This document shows positions 37,672-47,518 of a stretch of DNA of 64,000 nucleotides, one piece after another. Numbering within the stretch: position 1 is the first letter of the stretch; every line of letters starts with the position of its first letter. The stretch is from positions 124,001-188,000 of the forward strand of contig NZ_PPSW01000022.1 of NCBI RefSeq assembly GCF_005876835.1, given 5' to 3'. The position numbers and the translations under genes are program-made. A model generated the notes under the pieces. That model made no database searches. It saw only the letters and a list, made by a program, of their open reading frames with translations, and had not been told where the DNA came from. This DNA comes from Pseudoalteromonas phenolica. Its GTDB lineage: Bacteria; Pseudomonadota; Gammaproteobacteria; Enterobacterales; Alteromonadaceae.

Positions 37672-38850
37672 TTATAACTCTTTTCTTCTTAGCACAAAGA
37701 AATGATAACCGAACTGCGACCCATCATGTGATTGATAAATATCGAGCTCTCTTTGAATATCTTTGATTGCCTGAGACTCTGGCATACTGGCTTTTAGCGC
37801 ATTCACCCTTGCTTGCAAGGGCTGCCAATAGTTTTGCCAAGCTTTAGCACTAATTGTAAAGTCATCTAACACTTCAAAACCCAGCTTTTTAGCTTGCATC
37901 AAACGCGTATCAACGTTTGTCATTGCTGGATATTCAGTCGACCAAAATGATTGATACTTTTCATTTGGCTTCGAAGTTAGCCAAACTAAATCACTGACAA
38001 TAATCAAACCATCTGCCTTGAGCACTGTTTGCCATTGCTTTAGGGCCTCTTCAAAACCCATAATATAGACACAGCTTTCTGCCAAAATTGCATCAAAACT
38101 ATGTGCTTTAAATGGCAGTTCAGACATGCTCGCACACATGGGAGTAACCTGTTCAGCGTAGCCCTTACTATCTATCAGCTCTACTAAGTTTGTTACCGCA
38201 ATGGGCTCGTTATCTATGGCTGTGATCTGTGCATTAGAGTGCTCTGCCAATAAACAAGTCGATAAACCTTTACCACTACCTATTTCTAAAATGCTATCAG
38301 CATTATCTGAAATATATGACATCGCTTTGAGCGTGTCACTTTCATCTCCGGGGCCCCAACGCGTCAAAGGTTCAAAAACGGTTAGGAAGTCTTGCATATA
38401 TTGGTCGTGTGTATTCATATCTTTTGATAACCACCTTATTCTTTGCGCTTCTTTTTCAGTAAAGCCCTGCTGTAATAACCATTCATAGTGCGCTTGTGGA
38501 GCAAGTTCATTTAATTGCGCATGAAAGTCACGATTAGAACTTTCCCCCAGTAAACCAGAAAGTAATTTTCTCGCTTTCTGTTTTTGCACTATTTCTTCAT
38601 CTAACAAATGCAGTCTTTCACTTAAAATACCTTTATCTATTTTACCATTCAGGCAGGCAATACATTCTTTAAGTGATAATCCACCAGCTTGTAACTGCAT
38701 GGCTAAAGTTAAACGCTGAGCATCCAATTCGGTATAAACCCGGTAACCATTGTCTAAGCGTTGACCTCTAATGACCCCTAATTTTTCGTAGTACAACAAC
38801 GTCGTTCTTGATACACCTACTCGCTTAGCCAGCTCTGAGATTAAAAACAT
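37672..38850 (-). CDS. MerR regulator fused to a SAM methyltransferase
   Basis: A 392-residue fusion. Residues 1-70 are a MerR winged helix (FLISELAKRVGVSRTTLLYY, NGYRVYTELDAQRL) and a dimer helix follows. Residues about 170-330 are a class I methyltransferase with the SAM motif ILEIGSGKGLSTCLL and acidic TAIDNEPIA. The frame could open at an ATG at 38913, but that codon lies within a predicted -10 box, so the start at 38850 is favoured. Joining a DNA-binding domain to a methyltransferase suggests that the substrate is also the inducer, for example a toxic compound that is methylated; no target is identified. Confidence 0.85.
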   Translation of the reverse strand: MFLISELAKRVGVSRTTLLYYEKLGVIRGQRLDNGYRVYTELDAQRLTLAMQLQAGGLSLKECIACLNGKIDKGILSERLHLLDEEIVQKQKARKLLSGLLGESSNRDFHAQLNELAPQAHYEWLLQQGFTEKEAQRIRWLSKDMNTHDQYMQDFLTVFEPLTRWGPGDESDTLKAMSYISDNADSILEIGSGKGLSTCLLAEHSNAQITAIDNEPIAVTNLVELIDSKGYAEQVTPMCASMSELPFKAHSFDAILAESCVYIMGFEEALKQWQTVLKADGLIIVSDLVWLTSKPNEKYQSFWSTEYPAMTNVDTRLMQAKKLGFEVLDDFTISAKAWQNYWQPLQARVNALKASMPESQAIKDIQRELDIYQSHDGSQFGYHFFVLRRKEL

Positions 38851-38908
38851 ATAAGCCCATTGTGAATGAATTAAATCGTATTTAAGATTAGCTTGTTTTG
38901 ATAATGAG

Positions 38909-38939
38909 AGCATAAAGTGTATAGCTATAGACAGGTCAA
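38909..38939 (-). promoter_or_regulatory. MerR-type promoter with 19-bp spacer
   Basis: On the minus strand TTGACC and TATGCT are separated by 19 bases, the long spacer of MerR-activated promoters, and the spacer contains the dyad TATAGCTATA. It precedes the MerR-methyltransferase gene and suggests self-regulation. Confidence 0.55.
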
Positions 38940-39043
38940 AAGAAATCTTTATAAAACATTAAAAAATTATAATTGGTTACATTTCAGCCTTTAACTTTCA
39001 GTTTTTTCTGAATAAACTAAACAAAACTTTAAAGGAAATAAAA

Positions 39044-39880
39044 ATGTATAAGTCAATTCGGTTTTTACTCATTACAATCGCCCTTCTTGTGATACAAAAT
39101 GCTCTTGCAGAGGATGCCACCTATTCAATCGAAAAAGTCAATTATAAAAATTTAGTTGCTGAGTTGTACCTACCTAAATCAACCAAAGCCGTGCCGGTGG
39201 TCATTGCTTTTGGCGGCTCTGAAGGCGGTATTAGCACAGGTAAAGCGAATGGAGAAATGATTGCCCCGCATGGTGTCGCAGTTTTAGCACTTGCTTATTT
39301 TGATGCGCCAGGGATCTCAAAAACACTAGACCAAATACCTTTGGAATATTTTTTAGATGCAATTGATTATGTCACAACCCATAAGCAGATTAATGCAAAT
39401 AAAATAGGTGTTGTCGCAGGCTCGCGAGGCAGTGAAGCTGCATTTTTGATGGCAAGTTTGGATAAGCGGATAAAATCAGTGGTTGTTACTACTCCCAGTA
39501 AGGTCGCTTGGTATGGTATGACAAAAGCACGCTCAGCTTGGACTTACCAAAATAAAGATATTCCAGCACTGAGTCTTGGATTAAGCAAAGAAGCAAAGCT
39601 AATTGACCGTTTCTCTGTTGCATTAAACGATAAAAAACAATCAAACGAGGCTCAATTTAACTTTGAGGAAATCAATGGTCCAATTTTACTTATCTCAGCT
39701 GAGTACGATCAAGTATGGCCCTCTTATAAAATGTCGAATGACATAAAAGCATATCTAGAAAGTCATAAGTTTAAACATACCGTGATCCATAACGCATATA
39801 AGACAGGTCATGGTTTTAGCCAAGAAACAGCACCTGAAATTAAACTTTCGATAATTAATCATTTTGTAAAAACACTATAA
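39044..39880 (+). CDS. Secreted BAAT-like/dienelactone-type hydrolase
   Basis: A 278-residue alpha/beta-hydrolase with an N-terminal signal peptide (ending near ...NALA, 22). VVIAFGGSEGGIS is the oxyanion region, GVVAGSRGSEAAF holds the nucleophile Ser, ISAEYDQVWPS the Asp region and KTGHGFSQ the catalytic His. The layout resembles the C-terminal domain of bile-acid-CoA/acyl-CoA thioester hydrolases (BAAT_C). Substrate unknown. It is divergent from the MerR-methyltransferase gene, with about 100 bases between the two promoters, so MerR control is possible but not shown. Confidence 0.8.
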   Translation: MYKSIRFLLITIALLVIQNALAEDATYSIEKVNYKNLVAELYLPKSTKAVPVVIAFGGSEGGISTGKANGEMIAPHGVAVLALAYFDAPGISKTLDQIPLEYFLDAIDYVTTHKQINANKIGVVAGSRGSEAAFLMASLDKRIKSVVVTTPSKVAWYGMTKARSAWTYQNKDIPALSLGLSKEAKLIDRFSVALNDKKQSNEAQFNFEEINGPILLISAEYDQVWPSYKMSNDIKAYLESHKFKHTVIHNAYKTGHGFSQETAPEIKLSIINHFVKTL

Positions 39881-39888
39881 CCAAAAAA

Positions 39889-39918
39889 AGAAAGCCAAGC
39901 ACGTGCTTGGCTTTCTTT
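39889..39918. terminator. Bidirectional rho-independent terminator
   Basis: AAAGCCAAGCACGTGCTTGGCTTT is nearly a perfect palindrome with A and T runs at the sides. It separates the convergent hydrolase and metallophosphatase genes. Confidence 0.9.
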
Positions 39919-39934
39919 TACTTATAATTAGAAT

Positions 39935-41902
39935 TTACTCATAACTATAACTTAAAGTCACACCCGAATAGGCTTTATAGGCTTTTACGCCAAAGTGCCA
40001 CTCGCCTGCTTTTGGGTTTGTGAGCGTACATGTCTCACTGTTGCCATCTTTATAAGGGCGACATTCATAACTTGAACTATTGGGGGCAGAACCACTTTTA
40101 ACATATAGGTCCGCGTCTCCCGTGCCACCAGAAATAGTGACCGTCATTTTGCTTATACCACTAGGTAAAGTTGCGCTTCGATATTGCCATTTATCGGTAC
40201 TCGCAGACAGGTTAGTAAAGGTATCAGACCCGCCATTACCACCGCCACCATTATTGCTATAGGTTGCTTTTAAACTCACACCGCTAAATGCACTGTAGCC
40301 TTTAACGACCACATAGTATTTTCCCGTTTTCACAGCGTCAATACTACAAGTTTCATTATTGCCATTTTTATACGGGCGACAGTCGTATGTACTCGACGTT
40401 GGTTTGCTGCCATAGCGCACATACATGTCGGCATCACCTGTACCGCCAGACATTTCAATAGACAGAGTATTCTGACCAACTGGCACATCAATATAAAAAC
40501 CGAGTTCGTGCGATTTATTGCCGCTGATATTTGTTGCAGCAACACCATTTGTTAACTCCGTATCACCCACTGGTGGATCAATAACACCTGTATCAATTTT
40601 AGTTAATCCGTTAGTCGCTTTAACTAAGTTAAGTACATCACCTGCCCCTGAGGCATACCACCAATTAACATTATTGGGTAGTAAGGTTGGACTTGCATCT
40701 CGTTCAGCTTTTGAAAGTGTGTTTGCAGTAGAGTTAAATTGTGCAGTTCTCACATCAAGCTTATCACTTGATACCGTCAGCACTTTGAATTGTTGAATAC
40801 TAGCAAGATCAATCGTCCAAGATTTAGGATCGTTGGCACTACGGGCAGGCGCCCCCCAACTTCCTTCCCCTACAAACACAGTACCGCCACTGGTTGTACT
40901 CGTAAAATTGTTACCACTTGGTTTCAGTGCTTGTGTCACTTTGTTGATGTGCGTATCAGATTCAACCACCAAATTCATTTTATGGTTATAGAAATGATTT
41001 GCCCACCAAGTATGCAAAATGGTGTTGTCTGATTTACCAGAATAATGCGGAAACATTGGCTTATGGTATTGTGCTACACGCCAACTTGCAGAGCCACCAG
41101 AGCTTTGCAGATCTTGTTGCAACCAATTATTCATTGCTGTTGCATAACTCGACCAGCCCGAGTTTTTATATTGAGAATTTAACGTATATACACGTAATAA
41201 TGGCGAAACGTTAAATGCACCATAGGTATCTTTAGCGTCACACACATTATTGTTGTCGTAATCCACACCAAACACCTGACACAGTGTTTTGTAGTTATCA
41301 TCTTCATGATTACCATGTGTAGCAACAAACGGGTAGATCCGTTTGTAACCCAGCCCGTCGATGCTATCTGAAGAGAAAGTAAGTTGCCAATCATTGAGGT
41401 AACTGCTCATTTCAGAAGCGGTGTTAGCATTGGTATAGTCGCCGCCATGCATGATAAACAGTGGACGGATCTTAGCGACTAACTTATTGCCATTTTGTCG
41501 ATTCGTCCATCCAGTACGTGTATCTCCACCAGCGATTGCGACAAAGGGAGAGCTGTCATTTGGGGCTGTTTTGAACCATAGACGTTGACCGCAGCCCGAA
41601 TCATCACAGACGCGATAATACACGGCTTTATTCGCTGATAACCCTGTGAGCTTTACAAATTTACTTTGTAGTGAACCATCAAAAGTATGGCTAGCTGTCA
41701 CGTTCTTTCTTTGCCATAAAGACTCATCTGTCGATACGCCATATTTGACATAATGATTTGTGCTGCCATCAGGTGTGAAGCCGATAGTCGCTTGACTCTG
41801 TGGGGCGTTATCCCAAATGAGTCGATGATATTTACTGCCTGCTTGCGCGTTAAACGCACCAAGTAAAGCGAATGATATAGCAACCTTGCTATAAGTTTTC
41901 AT
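39935..41902 (-). CDS. Secreted metallophosphoesterase with two PPC domains
   Basis: A 655-residue secreted enzyme: signal peptide (cut near ...FNAQA), a fibronectin-like N-terminal domain as in purple acid phosphatases (about 25-110), and a calcineurin-like metallophosphoesterase domain with GGDTR, MHGGDYT, THGNHED, QYHKPMFPH and SDTHINK as metal ligands. The C-terminal 200 residues hold two pre-peptidase C-terminal (PPC) domains, each with GTGDADLYV, CRPYK and ETC, about 105 residues apart. PPC domains are common secretion or substrate-binding modules of marine exoenzymes. It probably releases phosphate from organic phosphate outside the cell. Confidence 0.88.
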   Translation of the reverse strand: MKTYSKVAISFALLGAFNAQAGSKYHRLIWDNAPQSQATIGFTPDGSTNHYVKYGVSTDESLWQRKNVTASHTFDGSLQSKFVKLTGLSANKAVYYRVCDDSGCGQRLWFKTAPNDSSPFVAIAGGDTRTGWTNRQNGNKLVAKIRPLFIMHGGDYTNANTASEMSSYLNDWQLTFSSDSIDGLGYKRIYPFVATHGNHEDDNYKTLCQVFGVDYDNNNVCDAKDTYGAFNVSPLLRVYTLNSQYKNSGWSSYATAMNNWLQQDLQSSGGSASWRVAQYHKPMFPHYSGKSDNTILHTWWANHFYNHKMNLVVESDTHINKVTQALKPSGNNFTSTTSGGTVFVGEGSWGAPARSANDPKSWTIDLASIQQFKVLTVSSDKLDVRTAQFNSTANTLSKAERDASPTLLPNNVNWWYASGAGDVLNLVKATNGLTKIDTGVIDPPVGDTELTNGVAATNISGNKSHELGFYIDVPVGQNTLSIEMSGGTGDADMYVRYGSKPTSSTYDCRPYKNGNNETCSIDAVKTGKYYVVVKGYSAFSGVSLKATYSNNGGGGNGGSDTFTNLSASTDKWQYRSATLPSGISKMTVTISGGTGDADLYVKSGSAPNSSSYECRPYKDGNSETCTLTNPKAGEWHFGVKAYKAYSGVTLSYSYE

Positions 41903-41947
41903 AGTTGTTCCTTGATATTGTGATACTGCTGTTTAAAGAGTCGCCAT

Positions 41948-41991
41948 ATACCAACCCTCTTAATTAAGTGGTCTATTTTGAGGGTTGGTAT
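41948..41991. repeat. Perfect 12-base inverted repeat between two minus-strand genes
   Basis: ATACCAACCCTC and GAGGGTTGGTAT flank 20 AT-rich bases. It lies after the DUF1566 gene and before the metallophosphatase gene. It may terminate the cytochrome operon, but the minus-strand tract after the stem is not T-rich. Confidence 0.5.
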
Positions 41992-42001
41992 TTTGACGGG
42001 G

Positions 42002-42652
42002 TTATTGTGCATTAGCCTCCTTAATCGAATTGGGTAATTCGGAAGTTACTAACATCACAAATGCAGCATTTCTGTAGGGAAGAGTATGAAAACGCCCTTG
42101 ATAAAAATCGACCGCAATCGCACCTTTATCTAGATGGCGATAATGCCCATCTAAGGGTTGCTCTTCGTCTTGTGTCCAATAATCGCCCGCTTTTATATGG
42201 CGAAAATAATCTGTAGAAAGCATTGCTTGCTGAGGTTTGTCTTGAGTTTGTAAGATTGCTTCTACTTCTTGTTTTGTCGGTAAGCGCCAGCCTGTTACTT
42301 GGCAAAGCCCACGTTGATTGGCTTTGCGGATCAAGTCTTGAGTATCACATTTGCTAGACTCAAAATAACAATCGCCGCTATTTTTTACGCCTATTTGGTC
42401 GTTGAACCACGAATAACTCCAGTAACCGTCATGGATGGATTCATCGTCTCGCTTCACTTCCCATAACAGATTTTCTTTTTCATCATAAACACAGGCCCAA
42501 GGCCCCTTCCATGCAGTCATCAACTGACCGTTATTACTGACTTTATAAAATCTATTATCTAGGGGTAAACTCGGCTCACTCTGAATTAAATGCCCAGCAG
42601 CTAAGCAAACCGTAAAAAAACCAATAGAAAGTAATAATCGTTTAAGCATCAT
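42002..42652 (-). CDS. DUF1566 (Lcl C-terminal) protein
   Basis: A 216-residue exported protein with an N-terminal hydrophobic segment (LLLSIGFFTVCLAAGHLI). The main part has CQVTGWRLPTKQEVEAIL, then YWTQDEEQ and FHTLPYRNAAFVMLV, the pattern of DUF1566/Lcl_C. Several cysteines (WACVYD, GDCYFE, SKCD, LCQ) suggest disulfides. Its start overlaps the upstream cytochrome gene by 4 bases, so the two proteins probably work together. The role of this domain is unknown. Confidence 0.82.
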   Translation of the reverse strand: MMLKRLLLSIGFFTVCLAAGHLIQSEPSLPLDNRFYKVSNNGQLMTAWKGPWACVYDEKENLLWEVKRDDESIHDGYWSYSWFNDQIGVKNSGDCYFESSKCDTQDLIRKANQRGLCQVTGWRLPTKQEVEAILQTQDKPQQAMLSTDYFRHIKAGDYWTQDEEQPLDGHYRHLDKGAIAVDFYQGRFHTLPYRNAAFVMLVTSELPNSIKEANAQ

Positions 42653-44217
42653 AACTTTACTTTTTGACTGAGCGCCGAGTAATCCAGTTTCAATGGCCTT
42701 TGGTGACGAGTGTGTGCGATTTGTGCATGGTCAAATGCGGCAACCCACAAACAAACGCCCTGCTCTAACGCCACGTCATATTCAGAACCTGTTTTATTCC
42801 TTCTCGCGACTTCTAATGTCCAATATCCGTCTTGCCAATGACCTTTTGCTGTGACATCGCCTCGGTCTCCTTCAAAACGATTCGAACGATAAAGTACTGA
42901 GCTTAATAAAGTGCCTTCAGGGTAGGTATCTAGTAATGGTTTATAAGGTGTACTTGAGAACCAAGGCAGTACTGCTTGTTCAATATGTTGGTTATCAGCT
43001 TTATACATGTGCTGATATTCAGGTAACGGCAAACGCTTAGGGGTGATTTGGTTTTTGCCGTACCAAAACCAATTCATTACATAGGCGCCACTTTCTTTAC
43101 CATCCGCAAAGTAACCTGCTGTGTACCGCCTATCTCCGGGTTTTGCTATTCTTGGCTTCGCTATTACATTGTCATCCATTTGTACCATGTCATTAGTGCG
43201 AAGAGCTTTCCAATGCCAAAGGTCACGCACTCTGCCATCGAGCGCACCATGGTAGCCTTTGCCATGCCAATTAGCTGGTTTGCCTTTAATAGGCGACTTT
43301 CCTAAATGAGCCGTGCCGTCACCGCCATGGTTACAACTCTGACTAAGCAGGACTGCAAATTTATCTTCGTAATAGCGAGTTTCATTGAATGAATGGAAGC
43401 CTTGCTGCTTAACTTGCCACTGTTGATTTAATTTAACCAATGGCAGGTGGGTTAGACTTTTAGTCTCATCTTGCCAACGAAATAAGAAGTAGCTCTCGAC
43501 ATCGTTGCTGGCAATCTTTATTTGAACGGGTGTATAACCATTATTGAAATTTGCCCCGCCGTAGGTGTTAATTGCTTTCCATTTGATGTTTTGCCAAAAA
43601 GGCTCTGAATCTTGCCCATCGATTGCAATAAAATCTGAATGCTCAAGTGGTAACACCTGGAAGCTTAGAGATTTATTCTGATCAAAAATAAATACGCCAA
43701 TACCTGCCAGCAAGCAAAAACTAATGAGATGCCATTTAAGTCTCACAATCGCTTTTATTTGGAAGAGTTTGCCTACTAATTTTTTGCCTAGTGTTAAGAA
43801 GTATACGTAACTATGCAATATCAAGAAGAGTAGGAACGCTAAAGCACTCAAGTAATGAACTGTTGAGATCCATACATTGGCTAAGTCTAACCATCGGGTA
43901 AACCCCGAGATTAAACTGACAAGAAGAACAACGTAACCAAACCAGTTTACTGATCGATGATACTTGTTATTTGCTGCTTTATGATCAAACGTTAAGCGAT
44001 AAATAATAAAACATGCACTCGCTAAAGCAAGTGTAACGCCAGAATAATAGTGAACTGTGTGCATTTTACCTTGCGGTAAAACAGGGGCTAGAAATGAAAA
44101 GTGATCATACTGTAACAAACTGACTCTCAAACCTGTTATCAAGGAGAGCGTTACGGAAATCATAACGATTAAATGCAGAATAATAAAAAGGTGTCGATTG
44201 GCTCTTTTCACTTGCAA
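42649..44217 (-). CDS. Cytochrome b fused to an ethylbenzene-dehydrogenase-like heme domain
   Basis: A 522-residue membrane protein. The first 190 residues hold about five helices with paired histidines (LFIILHL, HTVHYYSG, WISTVHYLSAL, LILHSYVYF), as in di-heme b561-type membrane cytochromes. The rest (about 195-522) is exported and resembles the gamma subunit of ethylbenzene dehydrogenase/DMSO-reductase-type enzymes, a heme b binding domain (PFWQNIKWKAI, SQSCNHGGDG, RVRDLWHWKA). No molybdenum subunit is encoded nearby. It would carry electrons between the quinone pool and a periplasmic partner. The next gene overlaps by 4 bases. Confidence 0.8.
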   Translation of the reverse strand: MQVKRANRHLFIILHLIVMISVTLSLITGLRVSLLQYDHFSFLAPVLPQGKMHTVHYYSGVTLALASACFIIYRLTFDHKAANNKYHRSVNWFGYVVLLVSLISGFTRWLDLANVWISTVHYLSALAFLLFLILHSYVYFLTLGKKLVGKLFQIKAIVRLKWHLISFCLLAGIGVFIFDQNKSLSFQVLPLEHSDFIAIDGQDSEPFWQNIKWKAINTYGGANFNNGYTPVQIKIASNDVESYFLFRWQDETKSLTHLPLVKLNQQWQVKQQGFHSFNETRYYEDKFAVLLSQSCNHGGDGTAHLGKSPIKGKPANWHGKGYHGALDGRVRDLWHWKALRTNDMVQMDDNVIAKPRIAKPGDRRYTAGYFADGKESGAYVMNWFWYGKNQITPKRLPLPEYQHMYKADNQHIEQAVLPWFSSTPYKPLLDTYPEGTLLSSVLYRSNRFEGDRGDVTAKGHWQDGYWTLEVARRNKTGSEYDVALEQGVCLWVAAFDHAQIAHTRHQRPLKLDYSALSQKVKL

Positions 44218-44455
44218 ACTGTTTATCCACTTGGCTGTATCAAAATTGGAGCCACACCCTAAATGAATTTATTTACAAAAAAATTACATTTCTCTTATGT
44301 TTTTATGTGTAATAATTCAGTCACACCTAAACAAAATGGAATAAGTGACAAAAAAATAGTTAAATAATCGTTAACTGTTGCCAAATACCCCTAATTCCCC
44401 ATAGTATTCAAATAAATCATCTACAATAAAAATAATAACCCGGGAGGTGATATTT

Positions 44456-46408
44456 ATGAGAATGCGCCAAAAGCTGATAGCCAGCTTTGTATTAACCGTG
44501 ATTGTCCCTATCTTAGCAATTTCAATTGTGAGCATTTCACAAACCAAAACCGAATCTTTAGAGCGCTTCATCGACAGCTCTAACAGTGAAATACGACAGG
44601 TCGAAAATACGTTTAACCTATTTTTTGACCAAATGAAAAATAATGCGCGATTTTTAGCGCAAAGTAGCACTGTTACTTCTGTTTCTGAAAACACATCTAC
44701 TTACTTTGATGCTGAAAAAATGATGGATCCGCGTTCTGCGGGAAAAGAAGAAGCTGAAATTTTTGAATTGTTTGAATCGTTCGGTCAAACCCATGAAGAG
44801 CTGCTGTTCGTATACTTGGGCACTCAATACGGTGGTTTTATTCAATATCCTGCCGAACCCTTAGGAAATTACGACCCTCGTAAACGCCCTTGGTACAAAC
44901 AAGTTACGCAAAATCCAAGTGAAGTCATTGTTACTGAGCCATATCAAGGTGTAACAGGACAGGCTATGGTGAGTGTGGCAACGGCAATTAAAAAGTCAGG
45001 GCAAACGATAGGTGTACAGTCGTTAGATGTTACCTTATCAACACTCACTGATATTGTGAGCAACATTCGTTTAGGTGAAACTGGGTATTTAATGTTATTG
45101 GATGGCCAAGGCACAGTCCTAGCCGATCCTAAAAACCCTAATAACAACTTCAAATCAATTAACAAGTTAAATTCGCCTATTTTCAATGCGATCAGAACGA
45201 ATAAAAATCAGCCTTTGATCAATATTGAAGCAAGCAATAAAACCATGGTTGCTCAGTTGTACCATTCAGATGCATTGAATTGGACGTTTGTCGCCATCAT
45301 TGATGAAGACGAAATTCTGTCTTCTGCCTACAACATGTCTTATAGCATCAGTGTGATTGCTGTGGTCATGTTAATCGTCTTTGTCTTTATTGCAGTGGTG
45401 TTAGCGAATAAAATTGTCTACCCAATCGAAATGGTATCAGAAGGCTTAAAAGAAATAGCACAAGGCGAAGGTAATTTGTCGAAACGCCTTAAAGTCATAG
45501 GTAACGATGAAATCAGCGAACTAGCCTCGTGGTTCAACCAATTCTTAAATTCAATTAATGAATTGGTTAAAGACATTCAAAACAACGCAGCTACGTTAAA
45601 TGATGAAGCGCAAAGCTCAAAATCACGCATTAGTGAGATTCGACAACGCTGCCAGACACAACTAGACCAAGCGCAGCAAGCAACACATACTACTGAATCT
45701 GTAGAAAGCATGGCCATAACCATTAGCCAAAACTGTGGTGATGCTTTAAATGCGATTGAAACGACTGATTCTCACGCACAAAATGGTAACGATTTAATTA
45801 AGCAAACGGTTTCACAAGTTGCACAGCTTCATGGATCTTTGGGCGAATCAGCCGGCGCTATGAGTGACCTCGAGAAGCAATCAAATAACATCACCAATAT
45901 TCTAGAAGTAATTAGAAATATCGCTGAGCAGACTAACTTATTAGCACTTAATGCCGCTATCGAAGCTGCCCGTGCAGGAGAACAAGGCCGAGGCTTTGCG
46001 GTTGTTGCCGACGAAGTAAGAACACTGGCACAACGCTCTCATGATGCGACGCAAGATATTGAAAAAGTACTTACCGAATTAATTGATCAAACGCGAAGTG
46101 TTTCACAACAAATGACGTCTAGTGTCGCTGACTCAGAGCAAGCCATTGAGTGCTCGGAACAAGCACATCAAAGTTTTGACGAAATCGCTGAATCTGTTCG
46201 TTTAGTGCAAAACTTTATTGCGCAAATTGCTGAGCAAGCAAAACACCAAGGTGATACGGCAAGTGAGACTAAACATACCATTTCTGGGGTTAATGACTCA
46301 GCTCAGCATGTTGGCGAAGCTGCTGATAACCTCTCTGCTGGTGCAACTCAGTTAGTAGAACTTGCAAATAGCCTTAATAGGCTCGTAGGCCGCTTTGATA
46401 TAAACTGA
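44456..46408 (+). CDS. Methyl-accepting chemotaxis protein with Cache sensor
   Basis: A 650-residue receptor. The first helix ([20 protein letters not shown]) and the second near 298-320 enclose a dCache-type periplasmic sensor ([20 protein letters not shown] and [20 protein letters not shown] are hallmarks). HAMP and a signalling domain with [18 protein letters not shown] follow. The frame could start at GTG 44447, but that codon lies in the strong ribosome site GGGAGGTGA; ATG 44456 is the start. Cache domains bind small molecules such as amino or organic acids; the ligand is not predictable here. It is a single gene away from the main chemotaxis operon. Confidence 0.95.
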   Translation: MRMRQKLIASFVLTVIVPILAISIVSISQTKTESLERFIDSSNSEIRQVENTFNLFFDQMKNNARFLAQSSTVTSVSENTSTYFDAEKMMDPRSAGKEEAEIFELFESFGQTHEELLFVYLGTQYGGFIQYPAEPLGNYDPRKRPWYKQVTQNPSEVIVTEPYQGVTGQAMVSVATAIKKSGQTIGVQSLDVTLSTLTDIVSNIRLGETGYLMLLDGQGTVLADPKNPNNNFKSINKLNSPIFNAIRTNKNQPLINIEASNKTMVAQLYHSDALNWTFVAIIDEDEILSSAYNMSYSISVIAVVMLIVFVFIAVVLANKIVYPIEMVSEGLKEIAQGEGNLSKRLKVIGNDEISELASWFNQFLNSINELVKDIQNNAATLNDEAQSSKSRISEIRQRCQTQLDQAQQATHTTESVESMAITISQNCGDALNAIETTDSHAQNGNDLIKQTVSQVAQLHGSLGESAGAMSDLEKQSNNITNILEVIRNIAEQTNLLALNAAIEAARAGEQGRGFAVVADEVRTLAQRSHDATQDIEKVLTELIDQTRSVSQQMTSSVADSEQAIECSEQAHQSFDEIAESVRLVQNFIAQIAEQAKHQGDTASETKHTISGVNDSAQHVGEAADNLSAGATQLVELANSLNRLVGRFDIN

Positions 46409-46414
46409 CTCTGC

Positions 46415-46443
46415 AAGGTGAAGCTAAATAGTAGCTTCACCTT
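46415..46443 (+). terminator. Rho-independent terminator
   Basis: AAGGTGAAGCTA and TAGCTTCACCTT are perfect 12-base arms around AATAG, starting 7 bases after the chemoreceptor stop, followed by a T-rich tract. Confidence 0.85.
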
Positions 46444-46602
46444 ATTGTTATTTGCAACTTTGTATCACCTTTTCTATCCAGTTAAATTCTTTATAAGCGT
46501 TCGATGGCTAATCAATCATCTCTGTGTAAGAAGATTATTTACAATCATTGCGATAAGTGTTTTTATTTCAAATACAGACTAAGTATCAGATTTTTAGGGC
46601 TT

Positions 46603-46920
46603 ATGCTTTTTTCGACAACAGAAACCATTCCAGGAAAAGAAATAGAAAGTATCGTTGGTGTCGTAACCGGCAACGTCGTTCAAGCAAAACACATTGGCCG
46701 TGACATCATGGCTGGCTTAAAGGGCATTGTCGGCGGAGAGATCCGAGGCTACACAGAAATGCTAAGTGAAGCACGAGACATTGCAATTGAACGTTTAGTT
46801 CAAAGTGCGGCTGACAAAGGTGCTGACGCCATCGTCGGTATTAGGTTTACAACCAGTACCATTATGGATGGTTCTTCTGAAATTATGGTTTTTGGTACAG
46901 CAGTTAAACTTAAGCCATGA
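46603..46920 (+). CDS. YbjQ/UPF0145 family protein
   Basis: A 105-residue soluble protein. MLFSTTETIPGKEIESIVG and VVQAKHIGRDIMAGLKGIVG match YbjQ-type proteins (heavy-metal-binding-like domain), as does ADAIVGIRFTTSTI. The frame extends to an ATG at 46504, but the extra 33 residues are rich in Cys and Lys and unlike the family; ATG 46603 with AGGG before it gives the usual start. These proteins form pentamers; the function is not settled. The next gene overlaps by 4 bases. Confidence 0.88.
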   Translation: MLFSTTETIPGKEIESIVGVVTGNVVQAKHIGRDIMAGLKGIVGGEIRGYTEMLSEARDIAIERLVQSAADKGADAIVGIRFTTSTIMDGSSEIMVFGTAVKLKP

Positions 46921-47423
46921 GTAATCGGCAAGACATTTCTTTTAGAGATTTTGTAATTTCTGACAATGCTCGATTGATAGAAGTATTAAATCACCCTGAT
47001 GTAAATCGCTACTTATCTAGCAAAATACCTTCTCCTTACACAGAAGCGGATGCCATTTGGTGGATCAACGAAGGAAGTAAGCAGGGTTTTGTTAAAGCAA
47101 TATGCTATCAAGGTAAATTTGTTGGCTGTATAGGCGTTAACCCCGGTGAGTTTGAATACCAACGCGCTGGCGAATTAGGTTATTGGTTAGATAATACGTA
47201 TTGGGGAAAAGGCATTATGCCTCAAGCAATCGAGTTCATAACTACCGAAGTTTTTCGGACAACACCTATTGTCAGAATTTTTGCCGCAGTATTTGAACCA
47301 AACATGCCTTCAAAGAAAGTATTGCTTAAATCCGGATTCCACCAAGAAGCAGTTTTGAAAAGTGCGATATTTAAAGATGGCATATTTTACGATAATCACT
47401 TGTTCGTAAAGTTGAAAATCTAG
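46917..47423 (+). CDS. GNAT-family acetyltransferase, RimJ/RimL-like
   Basis: A 168-residue N-acetyltransferase. ISFRDFVISDNARLIEVLN at the start, ELGYWLDNTYWGKGIMPQAI (acetyl-CoA-binding segment) and AAVFEPNMPSKKVLLKSGF are typical of the protein N-terminal or small-molecule acetyltransferases near RimJ/RimL. The substrate is not deducible. It overlaps the YbjQ-like gene by 4 bases and is probably cotranscribed with it. Confidence 0.9.
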   Translation: MSNRQDISFRDFVISDNARLIEVLNHPDVNRYLSSKIPSPYTEADAIWWINEGSKQGFVKAICYQGKFVGCIGVNPGEFEYQRAGELGYWLDNTYWGKGIMPQAIEFITTEVFRTTPIVRIFAAVFEPNMPSKKVLLKSGFHQEAVLKSAIFKDGIFYDNHLFVKLKI

Positions 47424-47518
47424 ATTGATTTATTGGATTCAAGATTAAGTCGACGCGCGTCACTGAAACTAACAAACAGTGTAAAAATTTTATCAAGAAC
47501 CATTAAAAGGATAATTAG

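Noticed and set aside
44371..44694. Minus-strand open frame of 107 codons overlapping the Cache receptor start
   Set aside because: It lies mostly inside the receptor gene on the other strand and has no ribosome site; a shadow frame.
46504..46602. N-terminal extension of the YbjQ-like protein
   Set aside because: The 33 extra residues do not match the family, and ATG 46603 has a ribosome site and gives the standard start.
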